From Treponema sp. (lineage in GTDB: Bacteria; Spirochaetota; Spirochaetia; Treponematales; Treponemataceae), in the NCBI GenBank assembly GCA_016281495.1, contig JAEEIU010000002.1:124001-188000 (forward strand): a DNA stretch of 64,000 nucleotides, read 5' to 3'. Position 1 is the stretch's first letter; each line of letters opens with the position of its first letter. A program made the position numbers and the translations under genes. The notes beneath the pieces are model-generated. The model was given only the letters and a program-made list of their open reading frames with translations. It did no database searches and was not told the origin of the DNA. Of the stretch, positions 35,546 through 43,123 are shown piece after piece.

Positions 35546-35616
35546 CAGGCAAGGGGTTTTTAACAATTTTATGGGGAGAATTTTGAAAAAATTATAAAAA
35601 AAGTACTTTTTTATCC

Positions 35617-36063
35617 TTAAGGTTCATCAATATGATAGACATTTCCACGGCATTTGTATTTTAGGCGAATCCATATTTTTATTCCACCAACAATGAGACC
35701 GTGTTTTCTTAAAACGATAACCGCATATTCTGAACAGGTCGGTTTTAAAAGGCACCTTCGGCGAACCTCTTCCGGAGCATAATGCTGATATAATCGAACC
35801 AACAAAATACCCAGCCACCTTGAAAAAATTATAAAAGAAACGATAAAAAATAGTATAAAGAAATAACTTTTACGTAACATAACTCCGAAATGTTGAAGTG
35901 CATGATATGTGGCTATTGATAATCCAATTAAAAAAAACAAGCCTGAAAAGAAAAGCATAACAACTTTAAAATATGTTACAGGCGGTCTATATAGAGGACG
36001 CTCCATAACATATTTTCTTACAAGTTCCTGTTCTTCTTCGCTTGGGAAAACCTTTCCTTCCAC
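35617..36063 (-). CDS. YidD-like protein with extra membrane helices
   Basis: The C-terminal 65 residues match YidD, the small factor that helps YidC insert membrane proteins: LYQHYAPEEVRRRCLLKPTC, then SEYAVIVLRKHGLIVGGIK. The usual YidD is about 70-90 residues and has no true transmembrane segment. Here an N-terminal extension adds two membrane helices (about residues 30-52 and 66-86). The stop is immediately followed by no other gene. The start ATG at 36063 touches the stop of the upstream gene. It is not beside yidC, rnpA or rpmH, so it may be a second, diverged copy. Confidence 0.75.
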   Translation of the reverse strand: MEGKVFPSEEEQELVRKYVMERPLYRPPVTYFKVVMLFFSGLFFLIGLSIATYHALQHFGVMLRKSYFFILFFIVSFIIFSRWLGILLVRLYQHYAPEEVRRRCLLKPTCSEYAVIVLRKHGLIVGGIKIWIRLKYKCRGNVYHIDEP

Positions 36064-36663
36064 TTAAGAATTCTTCTTTTCACGAAGCTTAGCTTTCATT
36101 CCTTGTATTGATGATTCATATTGTTCCAGTTTGTCCAATGCGCAATACAGTTTCTCTCCAGGAACCACCAATGCAAAATCTGTGTACGGTATCACCATTT
36201 TCCCTAATTCCAGATTATGCGAGCCCGTCGAGAAATTTGTTATGTCTTTATAAAAGAATTCCTCTGTGTGCTCGTCCTTAACGTATTTATTAAAGTGCTG
36301 GGTATACTGATAGAGATAAACTTGTTCCGAAGAGAAAAAGAGCCATGATACCTGATATGCCGTACTTCTAGGTTTTCCATCTGCACCGATTTTACAATGC
36401 GTGGGAGCTGAGGCACCTCTCTGCTCTGTAAAATAATACCCCTCAAAATGTATTGGGTCTATTTCCCTTACCTGATCTTCATCCAAACCAAGCTTTTCTA
36501 ATGCCTTTTTCTTCCAGTCTGTTTTTTTCATAATTCCACTTACTATCGCATCGTATTCAGAATCTTTTACAGCCGGATTGAAACATCCTTTGTCATCATA
36601 AAAATACCTGATTACCTTTTGTGTATTCGGCCCCTGTCCAGCCAATTCTTCCTTTAATCCCAT
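36064..36663 (-). CDS. Hypothetical cytosolic protein
   Basis: The protein has 199 residues and no signal peptide. It begins MGLKEELAGQGPNTQKVIRY and contains FYDDKGCFNPAVKDSEYDAI and a PIHFEGYYFTEQRGASAPTH segment. The middle is strand-rich (YQVSWLFFSSEQVYLYQYT), recalling a PH-like or sensor fold, and the C-terminus is helical (CALDKLEQYESSIQGMKAKL). I do not recognise a family. The stop abuts the YidD-like start with no gap, so the two are coupled. AGGAGGA precedes the ATG. Its upstream neighbour is the zinc-ribbon/TPR gene on the same strand. Confidence 0.7.
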   Translation of the reverse strand: MGLKEELAGQGPNTQKVIRYFYDDKGCFNPAVKDSEYDAIVSGIMKKTDWKKKALEKLGLDEDQVREIDPIHFEGYYFTEQRGASAPTHCKIGADGKPRSTAYQVSWLFFSSEQVYLYQYTQHFNKYVKDEHTEEFFYKDITNFSTGSHNLELGKMVIPYTDFALVVPGEKLYCALDKLEQYESSIQGMKAKLREKKNS

Positions 36664-36703
36664 AATTCTTTCCTCCTAATATATTTTTAGAGCTAAACAG
36701 CCC

Positions 36704-37294
36704 TTATAAGCACTCTGGAATTTCCTGTTTCATAATTGAAAACAATTGGTTAACATCAGCGGGCGAGAATTTATCGGATTTAGCTCTTTCCAAACATTCT
36801 TCCCAAGTAGGTGACGTTTTAAAGAATTTTCTTTTGAAGTAGTCATATTTTATATAGGCCTGAAAATATCTGAATAAACCGTTTTCCTCCAAAGCCAAAG
36901 CAGCGTTAAGGTATTTTTCGATTTTGTCTATATCTTGACGCGGAGTTAAAAATGGTTTTCTTCCTGCTAAAACACTGACTGCTGCAAAGAAATAAGCATT
37001 GGGATTATTCATATCCAATTCAATCGCCTTATCGAATTTTTCCAGTGCCTTATCGTAGAAACCAAGCCTTATATAACAGAAAGCAAGAGAATTAGTTAAT
37101 TCCGCGTTGTCAGGATTTTGAGAAAGATCATTTTCATACGACTTTGAATACTTTGTAATATTTTGAGCCGATATAGAAAAAATATCTGTTATGGAAGATA
37201 TAATTACAGGAGCATCACAGTATTCACACTTTTTCTGGTCTATTTGAAGTCTGGCACCACATCCAGGGCACGTAAGATTAATTACCTTCGGCAT
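36704..37294 (-). CDS. Zinc-ribbon plus TPR protein
   Basis: The start at 37294 (MPKVINLTCPGCG) has GGGAG six bases upstream. An in-frame ATG at 37312 has none. The protein has 196 residues. Residues 9-27 hold CPGC and CEYC, a zinc ribbon. Residues 55-115 carry TPR helices (NAELTNSLAFCYIRLGFYDK, ALEKFDKAIELD). The rest is helical. There is no membrane segment. It resembles proteins of unknown role that combine a zinc ribbon with TPRs. A promoter with TTGACA-18-TATAAT drives it, back to back with the XRE gene. Confidence 0.75.
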   Translation of the reverse strand: MPKVINLTCPGCGARLQIDQKKCEYCDAPVIISSITDIFSISAQNITKYSKSYENDLSQNPDNAELTNSLAFCYIRLGFYDKALEKFDKAIELDMNNPNAYFFAAVSVLAGRKPFLTPRQDIDKIEKYLNAALALEENGLFRYFQAYIKYDYFKRKFFKTSPTWEECLERAKSDKFSPADVNQLFSIMKQEIPECL

Positions 37295-37324
37295 TCTACA
37301 CTCCCAGTTCATAAAGCTATTATG

Positions 37325-37354
37325 ATTATATCATACTTTATATTATGATGTCAA
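37325..37354 (-). promoter_or_regulatory. Promoter of the zinc-ribbon/TPR gene
   Basis: On the minus strand TTGACA (37349-37354), 18 bases, TATAAT (37325-37330). It is back to back with the XRE promoter, and the two -35 boxes are only four bases apart, so one regulator could act on both. Confidence 0.65.
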
Positions 37355-37358
37355 ATTA

Positions 37359-37387
37359 TTAAGATTTATAAACTATTATCATATAAT
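37359..37387 (+). promoter_or_regulatory. Promoter of the XRE gene, likely leaderless
   Basis: TTAAGA (37359-37364), 17 bases, TATAAT (37382-37387), then eight bases to ATG 37396. No Shine-Dalgarno site is present. Confidence 0.5.
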
Positions 37388-37395
37388 TTTAAGTC

Positions 37396-37755
37396 ATGGA
37401 AGATAAACCCCATATAAGAGGCATTGTTGCCCAAAATGTAAAGAAATACAGAAAAATCAACCATCTGACACAAGAAAAATTAGCAGAAGCCGCGGAAGTT
37501 TCTAATACTTATATTGCTAATATAGAATGCGGACAAACATGGATCAGTGACAAAACCCTGGAGAAGATTGCAAATGCCTTACATATTCAGGAATACCTGC
37601 TTTTTATACCCGAAACAAAAAACTCCCGAATTTCAGCCTCAATAAATGATAGAAAAAAAATGATTGAATATCTTAAATCCCGTGAAAAAGAAATTGAAAT
37701 CTACGTAAAAGACTTTTTCTCCGAAACATTTGAACAGATTTTAAAAGAAAAATAA
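37396..37755 (+). CDS. XRE-family transcription regulator
   Basis: A 119-residue protein. Residues 10-66 form a Cro/CI-type helix-turn-helix (VAQNVKKYRKINHLTQEKLA, EAAEVSNTYIANIECGQTW, then KTLEKIANAL). The second half is a charged helix that likely dimerises. It is transcribed divergently from the zinc-ribbon/TPR gene and may control that promoter and its own. There is no ribosome site, and the -10 box is eight bases from the ATG. It resembles small regulators often found with accessory genes. The ligand is unknown. Confidence 0.88.
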   Translation: MEDKPHIRGIVAQNVKKYRKINHLTQEKLAEAAEVSNTYIANIECGQTWISDKTLEKIANALHIQEYLLFIPETKNSRISASINDRKKMIEYLKSREKEIEIYVKDFFSETFEQILKEK

Positions 37756-37761
37756 ATCCCC

Positions 37762-38001
37762 CTACACCTTAGAAAAATACTTGGCGTAAGAATTCAATTC
37801 CTTTTCGTCATAGACAAGGAGAAACTTATACTTTCCGGCTGTGTCTTTAAAGGCGTAATACCAGGCTTCCTCAAAGCGGTCAAACTTGCAGCCCTTGTAG
37901 GTCAATTCCTCGTTCTCTTTAAAACTGTTTCCGTGGCACTCAAAAGACTGGCCCACTCTGTAAATTCCGTTATCCTCAAAAACATTTGATTCTTCCACCA
38001 T
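37762..38001 (-). CDS. Small hypothetical protein
   Basis: A 79-residue protein (MVEESNVFEDNGIYRVGQSF). It is strand-rich and aromatic, with WYYAFKDTAGKYKFLLVYDE. It has no signal peptide or known motif. A GGAGGA site lies before the ATG. The stop is six bases from the convergent XRE stop. The function is unknown. Confidence 0.65.
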   Translation of the reverse strand: MVEESNVFEDNGIYRVGQSFECHGNSFKENEELTYKGCKFDRFEEAWYYAFKDTAGKYKFLLVYDEKELNSYAKYFSKV

Positions 38002-38034
38002 CGCTCTTCCTCCTCTTCAATTCATCCAAAAGAT

Positions 38035-38745
38035 TTAGTTTTTATATCCTGATAGCTCCACAAGCTGAGACAGATATTTCCAGTAGTTTTCAGCGCTCTT
38101 CCGGTAATTCCTCATATTCTTTTCTGACAAATCGTATTTGTAGGACTCATTGAACAAGAGATAATTAAAGAATTGATATACAAATTTGTCGGTTTCCGTC
38201 AGCTCCCCATACTTTATCTTTTCCAGGCTCTTTTTGTCCTCCAAAAAAATGTATTCCTGTATGCCGATATCAAGATCCATTATGTAATAGTAAAACCTCT
38301 CTTCAAATGTTGTCGGGTCCTCCCTTGTATTTCCCCAAATCAACCAGGGCCATATATCAAGCTCAAATTTTTGAATGGGCTTATCATAGTTTCCGTAGTT
38401 GAATGAACCCCTGTTCCAGTCATTTGTAACGAGTTTTCCGTCTTTATCAAAAACGGCCTCTTCGCCGGTATTCTTTACAAAAATCTGATTGTCTTCCTCT
38501 CCCCTCATTTTATGAATGTTGTTTTCAAAAGTGTTTTTCAAGATGAAGTTTATTGCGCTCACCCTGTTGTCAGAAATTTCCTTTTCAAGATTTACACCCA
38601 GTTTTTCAAGCCCCTTTTTCAAGCACAGCTCCAAGTTCGTCTCACCCTGCGAATTTTCAAAGACAGATAAAATGCTTTCCTTTGCAGATAGGCCTGCAAC
38701 ACACATCAAAAACAACAAAGAAAACAGAATAACCTTTTTATTCAT
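38035..38745 (-). CDS. Secreted hypothetical protein
   Basis: A 236-residue protein with a signal peptide (NKKVILFSLLFLMCVAGLSA, cleaved before KES). The mature part is helical, with NRVSAINFILKNTFENNIHK near residue 60 and aromatic segments such as YYYIMDLDIGIQEYIFLE. No known domain. Its leader (GGAGGTAAAAAATG) and signal peptide pattern match those of the upstream gene at 38790-39512, so the two were probably made by duplication of the 5' part or share a common expression design. Confidence 0.7.
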   Translation of the reverse strand: MNKKVILFSLLFLMCVAGLSAKESILSVFENSQGETNLELCLKKGLEKLGVNLEKEISDNRVSAINFILKNTFENNIHKMRGEEDNQIFVKNTGEEAVFDKDGKLVTNDWNRGSFNYGNYDKPIQKFELDIWPWLIWGNTREDPTTFEERFYYYIMDLDIGIQEYIFLEDKKSLEKIKYGELTETDKFVYQFFNYLLFNESYKYDLSEKNMRNYRKSAENYWKYLSQLVELSGYKN

Positions 38746-38789
38746 TTTTTACCTCCGTTTTTACCCGAACAAAGGGGTAGACTTGAGAC

Positions 38790-39512
38790 CTAATACAACC
38801 AGTGTACAAGAGATTCAATTCGCGAAGTATCTGCATTTATTACAATCTCAAACACTCCATCTACAGAATTGCCAGATTTGTTGCCTTTTACATACCATTT
38901 GTTCTTATACTTTCTGACTATATATGGTTGTTCCTTTCTTATAGATTCTTCCCCAAAAAGTGGAAACAATATTTCTTCTGCAAGAGCAACTACATCTTCA
39001 ACTTTTAAAAGCTTTTTTTTCTTGGGTTGAGTACCCTTGTATTTATGCCATGCGTTTCCCTCAATAATCCTTTTATACTTCAAATCATACAGTTCAGCTG
39101 TAGTTGAATCATCTGCCTTTGAAAGATTTTTAACTTCATAAGTATTGATATTGAATTCAAAAACCTGATCCCTTTCATTTACAACTGTGATAGTTTCTTC
39201 ATCTTTAAATTCCATGCTTTTTATTTCTACAATTTGCGTGTCACTTTCAAGATCTGGATTCAACTTTATAGTGTAAAGCGGCACATAAAAATAAAATTTC
39301 GGCTCATTTATGGATTTAATTGTTATGCCATAGGAATCATATCCAGAATCAAACCATCTACTTTCTTTATAAAAATATCCATCTCCACCTCTATCATAAA
39401 TGTAATCTCCCTTTTGCAGAGGTTCCACTACCGGTTGAGGTCCACGCTTTGCATATACACTATTTGCCAAAAGACAAGCCAACAAGAAAAACAACCCAAT
39501 CCTTTTATTCAT
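38790..39512 (-). CDS. Secreted hypothetical protein
   Basis: A 240-residue protein with a signal peptide (NKRIGLFFLLACLLANSVYA, cleaved before KRG). The mature part begins with Pro-rich sequence and then strand-rich segments (YIYDRGGDGYFYKESRWFDS, then FYFYVPLYTIKLNPD). The C-terminus YIVRKYKNKWYVKGN resembles short peptidase-inhibitor or NTF2-like strands but no family is clear. The ATG is preceded by GGAGGTAAAAA, identical to the leader of the next gene downstream. Confidence 0.7.
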   Translation of the reverse strand: MNKRIGLFFLLACLLANSVYAKRGPQPVVEPLQKGDYIYDRGGDGYFYKESRWFDSGYDSYGITIKSINEPKFYFYVPLYTIKLNPDLESDTQIVEIKSMEFKDEETITVVNERDQVFEFNINTYEVKNLSKADDSTTAELYDLKYKRIIEGNAWHKYKGTQPKKKKLLKVEDVVALAEEILFPLFGEESIRKEQPYIVRKYKNKWYVKGNKSGNSVDGVFEIVINADTSRIESLVHWLY

Positions 39513-39627
39513 TTTTTACCTCCATACCATCTTTATCTGGTACCATAAACTTTATTACATTCTAACATCTCAAAAAGATTTCATCAAGTTTTTTCTTCGT
39601 CAAAAGCTGATTTGGAGATTTTAATCA

Positions 39628-39656
39628 TAGATAATTAAATGGTTTTGATATATAAT
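39628..39656 (+). promoter_or_regulatory. Predicted promoter of the HExxH gene
   Basis: TAGATA (39628-39633), 17 bases, TATAAT (39651-39656). The leader is about 13 bases and carries GGGG at 39664-39667 before ATG 39676. Confidence 0.45.
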
Positions 39657-39675
39657 AAATCAATGGGGTAAATAA

Positions 39676-40440
39676 ATGACTAAAAAGAAAAAAATCATTA
39701 TCGAATCAATTGTTTTGGCAGTTTTAATCGTCTACTTAATTCTTTCTCAGCTGTGCTGTGGATTATTTTTCAAGAATAAATTTTCAAATGGAAACATCAG
39801 CTTTCATTACAACAACATTGAAAACTACAAGCTGAACTCATCGGACGGAAAAGAACTAGAGGAATATTTTACAGAGCTGACGGAGAAAATCAAAACAAAT
39901 CCATTTTACAACGAAGACAAAAAGCTGAATTTTTTCATCTGCGACAATTACGGTCTTTACACTTTCTTTTCCAACATAAACAACAAATCGATGGGAATAA
40001 CCAATACCTACGGAAACCATGGTTTTATAGTTTTGAACAAGACAGACCTTAGCAAGAAGGAAACAATCACCCAAAGTAAAGAGGATAACACAAGAAGTTT
40101 TGAAAGCCTTGTCCTCCACGAAAGCACCCATGTCTTTCTAACAAAAATCCACAACCTGCTCAACAGGTTCAGTTTGCCATCCTGGAAGGAAGAAGGAATC
40201 TGCGAGGCTATTGCATCAGAAGGTTCATATGACATAGAAAGTGGACTAAAAGAATTTTTTTCAAGCAGCTCAAGCAAATCAAAATCCTACAAATATTTTC
40301 TTCACCGCCTGACCGTTCTGTACATGAAAAATCACGAAAACCTTTCGTTTGCAGAAATAATCAAGGACAAAAGGAAGCAGCCAGAAATTCTGGATAAAAT
40401 ACGGAAGCTTCCTTACGACGAAGTGTTGTCATGGTTTTAA
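39676..40440 (+). CDS. Membrane-anchored HExxH metallopeptidase-like protein
   Basis: A 254-residue protein. A basic start (TKKKK) and one membrane helix (about 8-30) put the rest outside the inner membrane. HESTH at 148-152 is the zinc-binding HExxH motif. WKEEGICEAIA at 170-180 supplies a downstream Glu like the gluzincin (peptidase MA) third ligand. The region between is short and helical. The catalytic layout appears intact. The substrate is unknown. It is the only plus-strand gene between convergent secreted-protein genes, and its promoter is its own. Confidence 0.75.
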   Translation: MTKKKKIIIESIVLAVLIVYLILSQLCCGLFFKNKFSNGNISFHYNNIENYKLNSSDGKELEEYFTELTEKIKTNPFYNEDKKLNFFICDNYGLYTFFSNINNKSMGITNTYGNHGFIVLNKTDLSKKETITQSKEDNTRSFESLVLHESTHVFLTKIHNLLNRFSLPSWKEEGICEAIASEGSYDIESGLKEFFSSSSSKSKSYKYFLHRLTVLYMKNHENLSFAEIIKDKRKQPEILDKIRKLPYDEVLSWF

Positions 40441-40449
40441 AATACAAAG

Positions 40450-41382
40450 CTACTTTGCAAAACCTTTTATTTCACCGTCGACATAAACTTCTTTTGGAAT
40501 GCCTTTGGAAAAATCGATTGCATTTCCATATTCTTTTTCATAATCGCTAAAAATCAGTTTGTTGCCGTCTATGTACATGTTGGAGTTTATTCCATAATAG
40601 TGGCCCTGATATTTATTTCCCTTAAAAACAATAAGCCTTGTCGTTTCCCTTTTCGCACTACCCCATACCAAAGATGAGCTGTAAATCTTGTATTTGGCTG
40701 TTGAACCGATATATTGCAGGACCAAAACTTTTTCGTCACTGTTTACAGAAGGCCAATAGTCGCGGTTGATTTTTGTAAGCGTATAATGGATTTCATCAAT
40801 TGACTTGTTTTCCTTCTTTGACTTTAATTCATACATATATCTTGTCTTGACTTTGCCGTTTTCGTAATAATCATAGTCCAAAAAGTATTCGTCGCCATAG
40901 GAATTTGTCCTCCGCACAAGAACTCCATTTTCATCATAATAGTTCCAGTAGGTAGAAGTCTTTTCCCCATACATGTAAACTGAATAACGGACTTCCCTGT
41001 TGTCTATGAAAGTGTATTCCATGTAGTTTTCAAAGCGTTCATCTTCAGGATCTTTCCAGTATTCCCTTACAAGATTGTGATTCATGTCGTATATATACTG
41101 CCTTTGTGATCCATCCGACCATGTTTCAAGGATTTCATGTTCATCCACAACCTTGAATTCTGTTGTAATGCCTGTGTTTTGAACTGATCTTACGGGATTG
41201 TTGTTTTCATCATAAAAATACTTGCAGTTGTATCCGTCATCCCATGTTTCTTCCGTCAGGTTTCCATTAACGTCATATTGCTTTACATCAAACAGCACAT
41301 ACTTGCTTTTTTTGAATGTTCCCTTTGCAAAAACACTAAACGAAAGGCACAGCAATATGGCAATGCCAAACAACTTTTTCAT
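40450..41382 (-). CDS. Secreted YD-repeat-like protein
   Basis: A 310-residue protein with a signal peptide (KKLFGIAILLCLSFSVFAK, cleaved near 19). Residues 30-190 hold about seven short strand repeats built on Y-x-Y-D-x-N-x-x-L or similar (KYFYDENNNPVRS, QYIYDMNHNLVREYW, WNYYDENGVLVRR, DYDYYENGKVKTRY), which recall MORN or RHS/YD repeats. The C-terminal third is a separate globular part. It is probably periplasmic or surface-exposed. No toxin domain is attached. An AAGGAGAAG site precedes the ATG. Confidence 0.72.
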   Translation of the reverse strand: MKKLFGIAILLCLSFSVFAKGTFKKSKYVLFDVKQYDVNGNLTEETWDDGYNCKYFYDENNNPVRSVQNTGITTEFKVVDEHEILETWSDGSQRQYIYDMNHNLVREYWKDPEDERFENYMEYTFIDNREVRYSVYMYGEKTSTYWNYYDENGVLVRRTNSYGDEYFLDYDYYENGKVKTRYMYELKSKKENKSIDEIHYTLTKINRDYWPSVNSDEKVLVLQYIGSTAKYKIYSSSLVWGSAKRETTRLIVFKGNKYQGHYYGINSNMYIDGNKLIFSDYEKEYGNAIDFSKGIPKEVYVDGEIKGFAK

Positions 41383-41408
41383 AAGCTACTTCTCCTTGGG
41401 TTAAACCA

Positions 41409-43064
41409 TCAAAAATAATAAAATCCTTCCAGTGGAACCTGAAGTCCCAGTCCGAAATCCAGATAACCATTCTTTTTCTTTTGGGCATAAAGCTGCAGGA
41501 ACAGAAAATCTTTTTGCGGAGACAATTCTGCCTTTATTATTTCAACAGGATCCCCTTCGCTAAAACCAGATTCATCTGCCATGGATGCCTTAAGGATTTT
41601 TGTAATTGAATATTTGTTTTTATTTGTAGTGGAAACCCTTACAAGCTCCATTCCAATTAGCGGATACAATGCCCCGGAAATCAAATCGTGGGTATAAATG
41701 TCGTAGCCTGGATTTTGACTTCTGTCCTCAAGAAACACCGTATATTTCTTAGTTTTACCGTCCGCATTTACAGCCTGAACCGTACATATTGTTGAAGCGC
41801 TCATCTGCAGGCATGCAAGGTGAATGTCATCAATCGAAGTAATTTTCGTATCGTTAAGCGCAACAATCACGTCTCCGGCCTTTAATCCAGAACGGCTCGC
41901 TGAACCACCCGGCATGACATACAGGACCTCAAGACCCTCGTTCTTTGCCCCGGAACCTGCAAGCCTCTTTGTCCTTCCAAAACAGTCCATCCAGCAGTGT
42001 TCCCTGCGTCCGCCATTTAAGAGAAACGGCAAATCAGATTTTAGGTATTCAACTGGAATTGCAAAATTGAGTCCCTGATAGTTCACCACACCGGCAAAAA
42101 CCACAGCCTGAACTTTTCCGGATGAATCAATCATAGGACCACCGGAGTTTCCTGAATTGACCGCCGCATCAATCTGGAAAACCTTTCCCATGCTCAAAAG
42201 CTCACGGTCTGTTGCAGAAATGATTCCGCTTGTGAGTGTCCTTTCAAGTCCAAGGGGAGAACCAATTGCATACACGCTGTCGCCGACATCCAGATCCTTG
42301 CTTGAGCCCAGAGAAAAAACATATGGGGCATCGACTTCCGTCTTTAAAAGCGCAAGATCCATGATTTTGTCGTAGCCCACGACTTTCGCCGGAATCCTTG
42401 TGTCGGAGTCTTCGGCAAGCTTTATGTAGAGTTTTGCATATCCCTTGTAGGAGGGGTCAACGCAGTCCGCTATTACATGGTGGTTGGTGATGATGTATCC
42501 GTTCTTTGAAATGAAGAAACCGCTGCCGAGCATGGAGTCCACACGACCGGAACCGTTCTCCACTTTTATTCCCTTGTCCACAAGAACCGTAACAGTACCG
42601 TTTATCATCTGAGAAACTTTTGTCTGTCCGCCGGATGCACTAGGCATCTTTACCGCCATCTCCTTTTCCATGGCAGCCTTAACCTGTGCAAGACTTGGGG
42701 TAAGATTTTTTTTCTGGCCTGAAGAATTTTCAAGAGACTGGCCTAAACGCAGGGCCTCCATGTATTTTTTTTCTTCCCAGGCCTTCTGGTATTCGGAATT
42801 AACCTTTGCAAGACATTCGTCATAACATTCCTTTACACCGGACATTTCTGTTGAATTTTCAAGCAAAAGGCATGCACGCCACAGGGCTTTTACGGATTCC
42901 TTTTCCAAAAGCGAATGTATTGTCTTTATTTCATCTTTTACTGCATCTTCCTGAGTGTAGTTCACAGGAGAATAAAGGTTCACACCAGTAACTCCTGTGG
43001 CACATGAACAAAGACACAGCATAAGCGCTAAAAATGCAAAAACGGGAAGAATTAATTTTTTCAT
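41409..43064 (-). CDS. HtrA/DegP-like serine protease lipoprotein with PDZ domain
   Basis: The start at 43064 gives 551 residues with a lipoprotein-like signal (KKLILPVFAFLALMLCLCS then C21). Residues 35-145 are helical and TPR-like. Residues 150-330 are a trypsin-like S1C domain with a complete triad: H196 in TNHHV, D236 in MDLALL and S307 in GNSGGP. A PDZ domain follows (GLEVLYVMPGGSASRSGLKA, GDVIVALNDTKI). About 130 further residues of unknown fold end the protein. DegP-type enzymes degrade or refold misfolded periplasmic proteins. The N-terminal helical part and long C-terminal part are not standard for DegP. Confidence 0.88.
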   Translation of the reverse strand: MKKLILPVFAFLALMLCLCSCATGVTGVNLYSPVNYTQEDAVKDEIKTIHSLLEKESVKALWRACLLLENSTEMSGVKECYDECLAKVNSEYQKAWEEKKYMEALRLGQSLENSSGQKKNLTPSLAQVKAAMEKEMAVKMPSASGGQTKVSQMINGTVTVLVDKGIKVENGSGRVDSMLGSGFFISKNGYIITNHHVIADCVDPSYKGYAKLYIKLAEDSDTRIPAKVVGYDKIMDLALLKTEVDAPYVFSLGSSKDLDVGDSVYAIGSPLGLERTLTSGIISATDRELLSMGKVFQIDAAVNSGNSGGPMIDSSGKVQAVVFAGVVNYQGLNFAIPVEYLKSDLPFLLNGGRREHCWMDCFGRTKRLAGSGAKNEGLEVLYVMPGGSASRSGLKAGDVIVALNDTKITSIDDIHLACLQMSASTICTVQAVNADGKTKKYTVFLEDRSQNPGYDIYTHDLISGALYPLIGMELVRVSTTNKNKYSITKILKASMADESGFSEGDPVEIIKAELSPQKDFLFLQLYAQKKKNGYLDFGLGLQVPLEGFYYF

Positions 43065-43095
43065 ATAGACATCCATAAATATAACTTACGGCAAA

Positions 43096-43119
43096 TAAAA
43101 AGGTAACAGAAATTTTACC
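43096..43119 (-). terminator. Terminator after the TPR/EF-hand gene
   Basis: On the minus strand GGTAA-8-TTACC followed by TTTTTATTT. It lies 5 bases after the stop of the 725-residue gene and before the protease gene. Confidence 0.6.
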
Positions 43120-43123
43120 GGGA

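Noticed and set aside
38762-38789. Possible terminator between the two secreted genes
   Set aside because: No stem of more than four pairs with a T-run could be drawn.
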